Part shown: positions 24,500 to 32,779 of the stretch, one piece after another
Numbering within the stretch: position 1 is the first letter of the stretch
Layout of the letters: every line of letters starts with the position of its first letter
Assembly: GCA_963836015.1 (NCBI GenBank)
Contig: CAWIIF010000003.1
Coordinates: 124,001-188,000, forward strand
Origin: CAWCDJ01 sp963836015
Lineage (GTDB): Bacteria; Acidobacteriota; Terriglobia; Bryobacterales; Bryobacteraceae
DNA: 64,000 bases
Reading direction: 5' to 3'
Translations under genes and position numbers: made by a program
Notes under the pieces: model-generated
Database searches by the model: none
Told to the model about the DNA's origin: nothing
What the model saw: the letters and a program-made list of their open reading frames with translations, nothing else

Positions 24500-24655
24500 C
24501 TACTTCCCCTCAGCCGGATCACTCTTCAGACGGCGATAGTAGGAGTGACTTGTATAGAGCGCCGCCACCGGATTATGCCCCAAAACGCGATCCTTGGCGA
24601 CCAGGACGGTAACCGGCGCCCGCGAGTGCATGAAGAACAGGCTGTCGTGTCCGAT
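24500..24655 (-). CDS. Small uncharacterised protein or gene remnant (up to 51 residues)
   Basis: The frame ends in AALYTSHSYYRRLKSDPAEGK, preceded by HSRAPVTVLVAKDRVLGHNP, a sequence with the composition of real protein. An AAGGAG lies eight bases upstream of codon 24655, where the triplet is ATC, not ATG; the first true ATG is at 24631 (43 residues). Either the original start codon was lost or translation begins internally. I do not recognise the family. Site C (24691-24711) lies 36 bases upstream, divergent from the racemase promoter. Confidence 0.4.
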   Translation of the reverse strand: MGHDSLFFMHSRAPVTVLVAKDRVLGHNPVAALYTSHSYYRRLKSDPAEGK

Positions 24656-24690
24656 GGTGAAATCTCCTTAGGCCCGCATCGCTGCGAGAA

Positions 24691-24711
24691 GACAGTGTAA
24701 GAAGCACCTAT
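24691..24711. promoter_or_regulatory. Dyad GACAGTG-N7-CACCTAT (site C)
   Basis: The GTG-N7-CAC core with the CACCTAT right arm is shared with site B; TATCCT follows as a weak -10 on the plus strand. It lies in the divergent region between the small minus-strand frame and the racemase gene. Confidence 0.4.
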
Positions 24712-24842
24712 CCTAACGCCTCGCACCAAGAGGGTCAATGAAGCCAAGGCGCACGATGCTCATCAGCCAACATTCACCGGCAGAACGGTCAAAAGGGCGA
24801 CGCGGCGCACTTTCGTTCCCACGTGCATCCGTGCGATATTAG

Positions 24843-24863
24843 CTGGGTGCAAGAAACACCTAT
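24843..24863 (+). promoter_or_regulatory. Dyad CTGGGTG-N7-CACCTAT overlapping a -10 box (site B)
   Basis: The right arm runs into TATATT (24861-24866), a good -10 hexamer 37 bases before the racemase start codon. The 36-base block 24831-24866 aligns with site A (GTGCGATATTA on the left, GGTGCAA and AACAC inside). Confidence 0.5.
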
Positions 24864-24902
24864 ATTGCCGGGGCGTGTCGCTAAACTCGGTCTGGAGGCG
24901 AG

Positions 24903-25643
24903 ATGAAGAAGATCGGCATCCTGGGCGGAATGAGCCCTGAGTCCACGGTCCTCTACTACGAGCACATCACACGCGCATATACTGCTCGCTTTGGTGATTA
25001 CGGCTACCCGGAAATTCTGATTTACAGCGTCAATTTTCAAACATTCGTCGACTGGCAGCACCATGGCCAATGGGATCAAACCGTAGTGGAAATGGCCGGG
25101 GCGCTGGAGAAGTTGCGGCTGGCAGGGGCGGACTTTGGCCTCATCGCAACAAATACGATGCATATCGTCTTCGACGAGGTCCAGAGCGCCGTGCATATGC
25201 CCCTCCTAAGCATCGTTGATGCCACAGCCGAAGCGATTCGCACCGCGGGGCTTCGATGCATCGGCTTGTTAGGAACGGTATTCACGATGAAGGAGCGATT
25301 CTTTCGCGACGGGCTCGATCGATCAGGTATTGCGGCGCTGGTCCCTCGATCCGAAGATCAGGAACGAGTCAACGACGTTATTTATCAGGAGTTGTGCCGG
25401 GGCGAGATTCGGCCCGAATCCCGGCGGCTATTTCTCGAAATAATCGACCGCCTGCGGGGCCAGGGTGCCCAGGGTATCGTCCTCGGGTGCACAGAGATAC
25501 CTCTATTGGTTGAACCACAGCACTGCGACTTGCCGTTGTTCAACACGGCTCTGCTGCACGCCGAGAAAGCACTCCAATTCGCGCTGCAGCCGAAATGTGA
25601 AGATCTCGGCGGGGCGACGTCGGGGCTTCTGAACCAAAGGTAG
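24903..25643 (+). CDS. Aspartate/glutamate racemase family protein
   Basis: 246 residues, PLP-independent racemase fold. Motifs are KKIGILGGMSPESTVLYYEH at the N-terminus, GLIATNTMHIVFDEV and GIVLGCTEIPLLV. The second catalytic Cys is present (LGCTE), while the first position is Thr (ATNTMH). The same Thr/Cys pair occurs in the E. coli YgeA-type L-Asp/Glu-specific racemase, so activity is plausible though direction-specific. The last 20 residues (PKCEDLGGATSG) exceed the family and may be an added tail. A GGAGGCGAG lies just before the ATG. A dyad-promoter (site B) lies immediately upstream. The gene is followed within 55 bases by an IS fragment. Confidence 0.83.
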   Translation: MKKIGILGGMSPESTVLYYEHITRAYTARFGDYGYPEILIYSVNFQTFVDWQHHGQWDQTVVEMAGALEKLRLAGADFGLIATNTMHIVFDEVQSAVHMPLLSIVDATAEAIRTAGLRCIGLLGTVFTMKERFFRDGLDRSGIAALVPRSEDQERVNDVIYQELCRGEIRPESRRLFLEIIDRLRGQGAQGIVLGCTEIPLLVEPQHCDLPLFNTALLHAEKALQFALQPKCEDLGGATSGLLNQR

Positions 25644-25697
25644 CCGGGGCCGTGCAGGAAGGATCTGGCAGTGCCGGTTTCGGAATGAAGGAGAAGA

Positions 25698-26432
25698 TCA
25701 ATATGAAGATCGGGATCCGGCGGAAAGGCCCCTCGAAATATTGAGGAGGCCAGGAGATACGGGCCATGAAAGTGCTTGGAATCGTTGTTGGACCACCCAC
25801 TCCGCAGTCGGGTGGCGGGTCACCTTGCAATGCAGGATCTTCCGGCGGGAGTGTTCGATGACGAAGAAGCAGTAGAGCAACTGGAACGTCAAGGTCGGCA
25901 CGGTGAAGAAGTCGAAAGCGACGATCACCTCCCGATGGTTCTGGAGGAATGCAAGCCACTTCTTGCCAGGGTCGCCCCGGCGACTCACTCGCGCTAGATA
26001 CCGGGCTACGCTCCGCTCCGAAACGACGAAGCCCAGCTTTTGTAACTCGCCGTGGATCTTGGGCGCTCCCCAATCGGGATTCCCTGCCGCCAGGCGCTGA
26101 ACCAGTGCGCGGATCTCGTCGGTGATTCGTGGCCGGCCCGCGGTGCGCCGGGATCGCCAACGCCAGTAGCGGCCGAACCCGGCGCGGTGCCAGCCGGTCA
26201 CGGTGTCGGGCATGACAATGATGAGCACGTCCTTCCAGCGGGACCAATAGCGGTAGAGGGTGGTCCAGAAGGACCGGTCCAGAGAGTTCAACACGGGCCG
26301 CGGCCGCTTGCGTTTGAGCACGGCGACTTGCTGGCGGAAGGCCAGAATTTCAAGAGCGGTGTCGCTGCGACTGCGCAAGAAGACACGGAGTGCGGCGAGC
26401 AAGGAGAGGATGAATTCCGACATCAAGATCAC
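25698..26432 (-). pseudogene. Truncated integrase-core (rve) transposase
   Basis: The first 220 residues look intact: EILAFRQQVAVLKRKRPRP, MPDTVTGWHRAGFGRYWRWRS, the helix-turn-helix AGNPDWGAPKIHGELQKLGF, then the catalytic start IVAFDFFTVPTLTFQLLYCF and HPTAEWVVQQ. After VVQQ the frame becomes unrelated (RFQALSWPVSPGLLNISRG) and stops. The rest of the DDE domain, including the second Asp and the Glu, is missing; full members of this family have about 340-360 residues. A decayed isomerase gene abuts its upstream end, suggesting that insertion or recombination there inactivated both. Confidence 0.78.
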
Positions 26433-26527
26433 TCTTTTAACATGCCGTAACGTGGCGCTGCCAAGTCCGAAAACAGTCGGCGCAAGTCGCTGATTTTAAA
26501 CAACGGCAGGGTTTTGACTACGGACAC

Positions 26528-27033
26528 GTTCACTTTGATCCGGACGTTCTTCTGCGTCACCCCGTCCATGACCTTGCGTATGCTGACCAGATCTCCGGCG
26601 GCGCCGTGGTTCTCCAGCCGCACGGTCTGCCCGTACTCGGCGGCGATCTTGCCCACCGGGTTCAGCGCGCCCGCGACCTGCTCGATCGTCTTCTCGTTCG
26701 GCGCCTCTTTATGCCAGTCGTTCCGAAGACGCGCAGCCCGTCGCCGCCCACATCGCGGCCCAGCTTCAGGTGCGCTCTTGTGGTCGCGATTGCTTCCTGC
26801 AACTTCGCGGAGTCGAGCCAGTCGTAGCGCTCGGAGCAGGCGAGGCCGACGAGCTTGACGGGGCTGTCGGCGAAGCGTTCTTTCCCGTTGCGGCGCTGCG
26901 CGTTCGTGAGCGATACCTCCATGCCCGCGGCGTACGGTTCCTGGGTTCGCAGTTCGACTCCGAACGCTTTCGCCGTGACGCAATTCGCGTCCGTCCCGAA
27001 ATCCGCAAGCGAGATTACCCACGATTCCGCGCC
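26528..27033 (-). pseudogene. Decayed TIM-barrel sugar phosphate isomerase/epimerase
   Basis: Two frames carry successive parts of one protein. The first reads GVELRTQEPYAAGMEVSLT, SPVKLVGLACSERYDWLD and KLQEAIATTRAHLKLGRDVG. After a frameshift the second reads HKEAPNEKTIEQVAGALNP, KIAAEYGQTVRLENHGAAG and KNVRIKVN, where it stops at the edge of IS-derived sequence. It resembles the intact isomerase at 29562-30434 (ELRTGHKHGVEPSID is the matching segment). Both the N-terminus and the C-terminal third are missing, so it is a pseudogene. Confidence 0.72.
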
Positions 27034-27151
27034 CCATGCCCGCCCTCGGCGCTCGGCCTGAATCGTTGTGATATAACGGGCCTGATATAGGAAAGGAACC
27101 GCGGGAGCCCTGTCGCGCCCGCCAGATCCGCTCCCGAGAAAAGAGGAACCA

Positions 27152-28480
27152 TTGAACCGAAGACATTTCCTTTTGGGTACGGCGGCGTCCGGCACGGCAT
27201 TCCGCGCGAGCGCTCTCGCCAGCCCCAACGATACCGTACGCGTCTGCTGCGTGGGAGTTCACGGCCAGGGTCAGAGCCACCTGCGGGCATACGCCAGAAT
27301 GGCCAACGTCGAGATCGCCGCCATCTGCGATGTGGACGAGTCCGTGCTCGAACAGCGCTTGCAGGACACGGAGAAGATGACCAAGAAACGCCCGGCCGGC
27401 TTCACCGACCTGCGCAAAGTTCTCGAAGACAAGTCGATCGACGTCATATCCATCGCGACGCCCAACCACGGCCATGCCCTCCAGGCCATCTGGGGCTGCC
27501 AGGCCGGCAAAGACGTATACGTGGAAAAGCCCTGCGCGTATGACATCTTCGAGGCGAAGCAACTGCTCGCCGCCGCCAAAAAGTACAACCGCATGGTGCA
27601 GCACGGAACGAATGGCCGCTCGTCCAACGCCATGCAGGAAGCGGTCAAGTTGGTCCGCGAAGGCGTGATCGGCGAGCCGTACCTCTCGCGCGGCCTGTGC
27701 TTCAAGTGGCGCAATACCATCGGCCGGACGCCCGTCGAGCCTGTGCCGGCGGGGGTGCACTACGACCTCTGGCTGGGGCCCGCGCCCAGGCACGAGTTCA
27801 CGCGCAACCGCTTCCACTACAACTTCCATTGGTTCTGGGACTACGGCAACGGCGATATCGGCAACCAGGGCGTCCATCAAATGGATGCCGCGCGCTGGCT
27901 GCTGGGCGTGAAGTACCCGACCAAGGTCAGCGCCATCGGCGGCCACTTCATGTTCGACGACGACCAGGAGACGCCCAACACCATTACCGCTTCGTTCGAG
28001 TTCGATGAGGGCGGAAAGAAGAAGATGCTGGAATTCGAGGTCCGGCACTGGATCTCGAACGGCGAAGCCGGAATCGAGGACGTCGCCGACCCCATGGCAG
28101 GTCCGGCGGCCGGCACCCGCACCACGGTGGGCAATGTGGTATACGGTTCGAAGGGATACCTGAGCACCGCCCGGCCCGGATTCAAGATCTGGCTCGGCAG
28201 GGAACAGCAGCCCGGGCCGGCTCCGACAGCCGAGCGCGGCGGCGACAACTGGGCGAATTTCATCCAGGCGGTTCGCAGCCGCAAGCAGTCCGACCTGAAT
28301 GCCCCGATCGAGGAAGGCGTTTCTTCCGTCACCCTGATTCATCTCGCCAACATCTCCTACCGTCTCGGCCGCACCTTGCACTTCGATCCTGAGACTCTCA
28401 CGGTGAAGGGCGATCCCGAGGCAAACCGCATGTTCACCCGGAACTACCGCGCGCCGTTCGTCGTTCCCGAGAAGGTGTGA
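27152..28480 (+). CDS. Gfo/Idh/MocA family oxidoreductase, Tat-type secreted
   Basis: 442 residues beginning NRRHFLLGTAASGTAFRASA, a Tat-like leader with RRHF in place of RRxF and no lipobox. The Rossmann domain follows (VRVCCVGVHGQGQSHLRAYA), then AICDVDESVL and the active-site region GKDVYVEKPCAYDIFEAKQL with the conserved EKP. The C-terminal domain carries YNFHWFWDYGNGDIGNQGVHQMD, broken here as FHWFWDYGNGDIGN and GVHQMDAARW, the acidobacterial/planctomycete subgroup signature. The start is TTG with GAGG seven bases upstream. It should oxidise a sugar or sugar derivative with a tightly held NAD(P). The PmoA-like and isomerase genes follow within 30 bases each, forming a sugar-catabolism operon. 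Confidence 0.88.
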   Translation: MNRRHFLLGTAASGTAFRASALASPNDTVRVCCVGVHGQGQSHLRAYARMANVEIAAICDVDESVLEQRLQDTEKMTKKRPAGFTDLRKVLEDKSIDVISIATPNHGHALQAIWGCQAGKDVYVEKPCAYDIFEAKQLLAAAKKYNRMVQHGTNGRSSNAMQEAVKLVREGVIGEPYLSRGLCFKWRNTIGRTPVEPVPAGVHYDLWLGPAPRHEFTRNRFHYNFHWFWDYGNGDIGNQGVHQMDAARWLLGVKYPTKVSAIGGHFMFDDDQETPNTITASFEFDEGGKKKMLEFEVRHWISNGEAGIEDVADPMAGPAAGTRTTVGNVVYGSKGYLSTARPGFKIWLGREQQPGPAPTAERGGDNWANFIQAVRSRKQSDLNAPIEEGVSSVTLIHLANISYRLGRTLHFDPETLTVKGDPEANRMFTRNYRAPFVVPEKV

Positions 28481-28506
28481 TCGACTCGCGTTATCCAGAG
28501 AAAACT

Positions 28507-29550
28507 ATGAATGGACGTCATTTCCTCTTGCGGTCGGTTGTTTGCCTCGCAGCCATTCTCGTAAGTGTTGCGTCTGCGACCCTGATGGCCGCCTCCGTCG
28601 AGTTGAAGCGCGGCGAAGACCAGATCGAGGTGCTGATCGGCGGCAAGCCGTTCAGCACCTATTACTTTCACAAAGAAGTCGTCAAGCCCTACCTGATGCC
28701 GCTGCGGACGCCTTCGGGCGTGATAGTCTCCAGGCCGTTCCCGGTGTTCAACGATGTTTCGAGGGCCGATCGCAGTCTCCCCGGCTTCGAGCCGCATCAG
28801 CGCCCCTTGTATTTCGATCACGGCGACATCGACGGCGTCGACTTCTGGTCGGAGGGTGTCTTCAGTAGCGCCTACGGCCGGGCCAGCGCCGCCCCGAAGC
28901 AGCCCAACCCGGCAACGGCCCGCGCGCGCGGTCAAATGCGGCTGATCAAAATCGAAGAGGTTCAGGGCGGGCCCGATTCGGGCGTGATCCGCGCGCGCTT
29001 TGCCCTCGAGGACCCCAATCACCGCGTGCTCGCCGAAGAGACGCAAACCTACACCTTCCGCGGCGATGCCCGCAGGAACATCATCGACTGCGAGTACGTC
29101 GTCTACGCGGGCGCAAACCCCGTCGTTTTCGGCGACACCAAGGAAGGGACTTTCGCCGTCCGGCTGAACGCCGCCCTGAGCACGCCGCACGACAACATGC
29201 TCAATTCGAAGGGCGCGGTCGGAGAACCGGCCATCTGGGGCAAACCCGCCGATTGGGTCAACTACTCCGGGACTGTCTCCGGCAAACAGGTCGGCGTGGT
29301 GGCATTCGATCATCCTTCCAGCTTCCGCCACCCCACGACCTGGCACGCGCGCGCTTACGGCCTGTTGGCCGCAAACCCGTTCGCGGCCCGTGAATTCACT
29401 AACGACGAAAAGCAGGATGGAAGTTGGACGGTGCCCGAACGCAAATCCATTACGTTCCGCTATGGCGTCGTCATCTACGATGGAGAATACACGCCCGCGC
29501 AATTGGCCGACATGTACAAGCAGTACATCGCCATGACCGCGGGCCACTAA
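28507..29550 (+). CDS. PmoA-like (DUF6807) family secreted protein
   Basis: 347 residues with a signal peptide (LLRSVVCLAAILVSVASATLMAA). The family is annotated 'methane oxygenase PmoA' in databases through a historical misnomer; it is a beta-sandwich protein found next to Gfo/Idh/MocA genes in sugar-use loci. Visible motifs are FSTYYFHKEVVKPYLMPLRT, broken as TYYFHKEVVKPYLMPL, then DHGDIDGVDFWSEG and VGVVAFDHPSSFRHPTTWHAR. It has no methane monooxygenase features such as multiple helices or copper ligands. It probably binds or processes a carbohydrate in the periplasm together with its neighbours. Confidence 0.85.
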   Translation: MNGRHFLLRSVVCLAAILVSVASATLMAASVELKRGEDQIEVLIGGKPFSTYYFHKEVVKPYLMPLRTPSGVIVSRPFPVFNDVSRADRSLPGFEPHQRPLYFDHGDIDGVDFWSEGVFSSAYGRASAAPKQPNPATARARGQMRLIKIEEVQGGPDSGVIRARFALEDPNHRVLAEETQTYTFRGDARRNIIDCEYVVYAGANPVVFGDTKEGTFAVRLNAALSTPHDNMLNSKGAVGEPAIWGKPADWVNYSGTVSGKQVGVVAFDHPSSFRHPTTWHARAYGLLAANPFAAREFTNDEKQDGSWTVPERKSITFRYGVVIYDGEYTPAQLADMYKQYIAMTAGH

Positions 29551-29561
29551 GGGGGCAAATT

Positions 29562-30434
29562 ATGGAAGCCAGTCGACGCGCATTCTTCGGCTCCGCTTTG
29601 GCCGCGGGCGCGGCGGGCGCGTTGCGCAGCGGGCCGCAGTCGCCGACGGTCCCGAAGGGCGATTTTCACCTCGGCTCCGTCACCTATAACCTGCTCAAGG
29701 ATTACGACCTGGAAACCATCATCCGTACGCTGGAAACGGTCGGCTACGAGGTGGTCGAACTGCGAACCGGACACAAGCACGGCGTCGAGCCCTCCATCGA
29801 CGCGGCGGAGCGCGCCCGCGTCCGCCGCCGCTTCGAGGCTAGCAAGGTGCGCCTGTTGTCCTACGGTACGACCTGCCGGTTCCAGTCTCCCGACCCGGCG
29901 GAACGCGCCCGTCAGCTCGAAATCGCCAAAAGCTTCGTGGACCTGGCGCACGATACCGGCGCTCTCGGCATCAAGCTCCAGCCCATGGGACTGCCTCTGA
30001 ATGTGCCGCAGGAGACAGCGATCCAATATTTCGGCGCTTCCATGCGCCAGTTGGGGGAGTATGGGGCCGGTAAGGGCGTGGAGATCTGGATGGAGGTCCA
30101 CGGCAACGGCACGCAAAATCCGCCCGTCGCCGTCGCGCTACTCCGGGCCGCGGGACACGACAATGTGGGCGCCTGCTGGAACTCGAATCCGACCGACGTG
30201 CAGAACGGATCGGTGAAGGAGTCTTTTGCGCTGCTCCGGCCTTGGATCCGCAACGTGCACCTGCACGAGCTGACCGATGATCGCTACCCGTTCCGCGAAC
30301 TGTTCGCGCTGCTGCGCGAGTCCGGATACAACCGGTACACGCTTGCCGAAGTCGCGGAAAGCAAAGAGACGGAACGCTACATGCTCATGTTCAAGGCGCT
30401 GTGGACCGAGATGAAACGGCCGTCCTGCGCCTGA
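29562..30434 (+). CDS. Sugar phosphate isomerase/epimerase (xylose isomerase-like TIM barrel)
   Basis: 290 residues starting MEASRRAFFGSALAAGAAGA, a Tat-like twin-arginine leader. The barrel has LGSVTYNLLKDYDLETIIR, the early GYEVVELRTGHKHGVEP, the metal-site stretches KGVEIWMEVHGNG and VGACWNSNPTDVQNG, and NVHLHELTDDRYPF. The Glu, Asp and His positions expected to bind a divalent metal are present. Start ATG 29562 lies 11 bases after the PmoA-like stop, with GGGGG nearby. It is likely the third enzyme of the operon, acting on a keto-sugar product of the Gfo/Idh enzyme. The substrate is unknown. Confidence 0.84.
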   Translation: MEASRRAFFGSALAAGAAGALRSGPQSPTVPKGDFHLGSVTYNLLKDYDLETIIRTLETVGYEVVELRTGHKHGVEPSIDAAERARVRRRFEASKVRLLSYGTTCRFQSPDPAERARQLEIAKSFVDLAHDTGALGIKLQPMGLPLNVPQETAIQYFGASMRQLGEYGAGKGVEIWMEVHGNGTQNPPVAVALLRAAGHDNVGACWNSNPTDVQNGSVKESFALLRPWIRNVHLHELTDDRYPFRELFALLRESGYNRYTLAEVAESKETERYMLMFKALWTEMKRPSCA

Positions 30435-30447
30435 ACCGCCAGACCGG

Positions 30448-31052
30448 CTACCGCTTCTGCCAGTTCAGAAGTTTCTTCGCGTTTCCGCGGTAGAGTGCTT
30501 CCAGCGCCGGGCCCGAAAGATCCAGCCCGTAATAGCGCCACCAGTGGGGTACTTGTCGAGTTCTTTGCCGAGGGTCACCAGGTCGTTGCCCTGGTTGCCG
30601 AGGTGGCACGCGATGAACATGGTTCTGGGATTCCGCGCCAGCATCCGATCGCGGATGTCGATCAGCTCCTGATAGGAAGGAACGTCCTTGCCCCATTGGC
30701 TGAAATGCTGGTAATCGGGCGTGCGCTCCTGGAACAGGTCCAGCGACTTCCAGCACGAAGGGTGATCGGCGATGTGGACATTGACGGGAATCTTGAGTTC
30801 CGCCGCCTTCTTCCAGAACAAGTCCAGTCGAGGATCGTCGGGGTGCAGCCTCTTGTCGCGCGGCCTGTCCGTCCCGCGTCCGTAACCCCATCCCTTGTCG
30901 GTCAGTTCGCCGACGCCGCGCGCGTCCATCCTGTAGCACCGCGCCAGTTCGTTCGCGGCGCGGTTGGGGAAGTCCGGGTTGTCGAAGTCCCGGGCGTCGA
31001 TGCCGCACCAGAGCTGGAACCGGGTTGGATAAGGCTTCAAATAAAGATCAAC
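30448..31052 (-). pseudogene. Amidohydrolase family protein, truncated and internally deleted
   Basis: The frame carries RFQLWCGIDARDFDNPDF, the loop RLHPDDPRLDLFWKKAAEL, IPVNVHIADHPSCWKSL and TMFIACHLGNQGNDLVTLG, typical of amidohydrolase-2 enzymes with metal-site His residues. After KELDKYP about 100 residues are missing and the frame changes. The C-terminal end then continues in another frame as WWRYYGLDLSGPALEAL and NAKKLLNWQKR up to 30448. The N-terminal strand with its metal ligands is also absent beyond 31052. It is convergent with the isomerase gene (13 bases apart). It was probably part of the same sugar-use cluster before decay. Confidence 0.75.
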
Positions 31053-31215
31053 CCGCGAGGGACGTCTCCATGGCGTCACGGTACCAGATTGCCAGCCGCA
31101 ACAGTTCCCGCCGACGGCCGCGGGACCACGGCGGTTGTTTCGTGTTCGGACGCAGTTGCCGCGACGGAGTTCGAGGTATTCGAGAAACTTCCCCAAGAAG
31201 GCGGTACAGGCGCTC

Positions 31216-31434
31216 TCAGTCGCGGCTCAATGAAGCCGCCGCGGGCGACGGCATCTGTGCCGGCCTTGATAGCGCGGATTCGTGACGCCGGTCTGCAAGC
31301 GACGCCTCCGCGAAGGCGGGATAACGGCGGCCGCAAGTGCGGCATTCATAATGATCATGTATCGGCCACATTGGAGACTCGTGCATCACGCTACACCAAA
31401 GGGTCCCGACGTTCTGCTGAAAACTCGTAAACAT
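31216..31434 (-). CDS. Small zinc-ribbon protein
   Basis: 72 residues starting MFTSFQQNVGTLWCSVMHES, with a Cys/His cluster in HDHYECRTCGRRYPAFAEA. The CRTCG pair plus the upstream Cys and His could form a zinc ribbon. The start ATG at 31434 is preceded by a strong TTGGAGGA at seven bases, which supports this initiator over the longer frame to 31524. The function is unknown. It lies between the amidohydrolase remnant and the beta-barrel gene, all on the same strand, and is separated from the latter by a hairpin. Confidence 0.6.
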   Translation of the reverse strand: MFTSFQQNVGTLWCSVMHESPMWPIHDHYECRTCGRRYPAFAEASLADRRHESALSRPAQMPSPAAASLSRD

Positions 31435-31480
31435 GTCGCTATCCTCCAAATTCGTTTCTGCGCTCGAAGTTCGAATAAGC

Positions 31481-31517
31481 ACCCGGCCGTCAGTTACACA
31501 AGGTCTGGCGGCCGGGT
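31481..31517 (-). terminator. Strong hairpin downstream of the beta-barrel gene
   Basis: ACCCGGCCG (31481-31489) and CGGCCGGGT (31509-31517) pair perfectly over nine bases, and four more pairs (one G-U) close an 11-base loop. It lies 24 bases after the stop of the beta-barrel gene on the minus strand. There is no U-tract, so it may be a weak terminator or an mRNA-stabilising structure. Confidence 0.45.
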
Positions 31518-31541
31518 AACACAACTCGCATAAACCGTCTG

Positions 31542-32144
31542 TTAGAACCTGTAGCCGAATCCGATGGACGGCTCTGCCCGATGCGTCACACGGTCCAGAC
31601 CGTTCAGCGCCTGCAGATCGTACGTCGGTGACTGATAAACGAAGCCGCGATATTCCGCACGCACGAAGATGCGGTGCGAGAGATTGAAATCGGCGCCGGC
31701 GCCATAGACGAAGGCGGCGCGGGTCTGGGTATTGGCGCCCATGAAGTCCTTCGGGTCGAAAACCAGGGCCCCTGCGCCGGCCAGGGCGAAAGGGGTCACG
31801 TTGCGAAGCGGCATCCGGAAGACGTACGCGCCCGAGACCTCGTGCGAGTTCGTATTCACTCCGAGGAGGCCCTCGCCCGAGACGTACTTCTGCGTGTTCA
31901 GTGTGTAGCCGTAGTTCGCCTCGACGCCATGGTGCTTGCTAAAGAAGTACCGATAGGTGGCCAGGACACCGCCGCTGTTGGTCGCCTTGTTATCGATTCC
32001 ATTCTGGGTGGTGGAAGTGACAAAACTGCCGAGGGCCTGTACCGCGACTTCCTGCCGCCCAGCTTCCTCGGTCTGCGCATAGGCGGGTAGCGCCATGGAA
32101 GCCGCCCCCGCAACCAAAACCGTCAACAAGCTCTTGCGAAACAT
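31542..32144 (-). CDS. Outer-membrane beta-barrel protein
   Basis: 200 residues with a signal peptide (MFRKSLLTVLVAGAASMALP, cleavage after AYA). The mature protein alternates polar and hydrophobic residues in strands ending in aromatic residues: ATYRYFFSKHHGVEANYGYT, broken here as TYRYFFSKHHGVEANYGY, then VFVRAEYRGFVYQSP-like IFVRAEYRGFVYQSP and the C-terminal EPSIGFGYRF ending in Phe, the outer-membrane sorting signal. It is an OmpA/OmpW-sized eight-stranded barrel without a peptidoglycan-binding domain. The role is unknown. It is the last gene before the right end of the island. Confidence 0.82.
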   Translation of the reverse strand: MFRKSLLTVLVAGAASMALPAYAQTEEAGRQEVAVQALGSFVTSTTQNGIDNKATNSGGVLATYRYFFSKHHGVEANYGYTLNTQKYVSGEGLLGVNTNSHEVSGAYVFRMPLRNVTPFALAGAGALVFDPKDFMGANTQTRAAFVYGAGADFNLSHRIFVRAEYRGFVYQSPTYDLQALNGLDRVTHRAEPSIGFGYRF

Positions 32145-32779
32145 ATCTCTGCTCCTATGTATTTAGTTCCGAACCCCTGAAAGGAGGTCCGGCACAGCTA
32201 ACGCACCTGAGATTCCATTTCGCGGTGCGGCGGAAATCCCGTATTTCCAACCTGAATTATGCAGACAGAGTCTGACCCGCACCGCATTTGACGCGGTGGA
32301 GTTGATCTGCGAGTTCTCGTCCTGCCGCTGAGGCCTACCCCTGTGGCCCGCCCCCAATAGTTCGCATTGTTCCCATCTGGTTGGATTGACTGGGTCTGTG
32401 GTGCATAAGATTCTATGCGCCTTGCTCAGCCGGTCAGTGGGGTAGCCAGCACCGGGCCAAACCGCTGTCCGTCCGGCGTGATTGCCCGCAGCCGGTCCAG
32501 CAGTCGGCTGAAGATGCCTTTGTGAATCTCTGTCGAATGATTTCACGCGAACCCGGAAACTGCGTGCGACTGATTTGGTAATCTCTACGTTGTGGAGATC
32601 ATTGCCGTGCTAGGAGAGTGCTAGGAGGGAACGCATTGGGGGAAGGAGTCGCAGTGGCTCCTTCCGCCCAAAATCCGTTGGGCAGTGCGTTGGGCGGAAA
32701 TTCGGCGTTTTATACGATGAATACGCCAAGTACAAGGTCGTAAGTGCCTGAGGCTTCAATAAAGCGGACAAGTCCATAG
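32145..32779. other. Intergenic region at the right end of the island
   Basis: No complete gene is visible in these 635 bases. A short minus-strand open stretch (about 32427-32530) reads EIHKGIFSRLLDRL and TPDGQRFGPVLATPLTG before a stop and may be a gene relic. Near 32670 the sequence contains a GTTGGGC/GCCCAA inverted arrangement. No integrase coding sequence is recognisable. Confidence 0.5.

Noticed and set aside
26429..28381. A 650-codon open frame on the minus strand across the Gfo/Idh gene
   Set aside because: Most of it is antisense to the clearly coding Gfo/Idh gene and only reflects high GC. Just the last part (26528-26700) is real coding relic and is listed as part of the isomerase pseudogene.
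28507..29550. Particulate methane monooxygenase subunit A
   Set aside because: The name PmoA attached to this family is misleading: the protein is a secreted beta-rich protein in a sugar cluster, without membrane helices or copper ligands.
32163..32546. A 127-codon minus-strand frame near the right end of the island, considered as a possible integrase remnant
   Set aside because: No recombinase motif (R...HxxR...Y) in any frame; composition looks random. Only a short stretch in another frame resembles protein.
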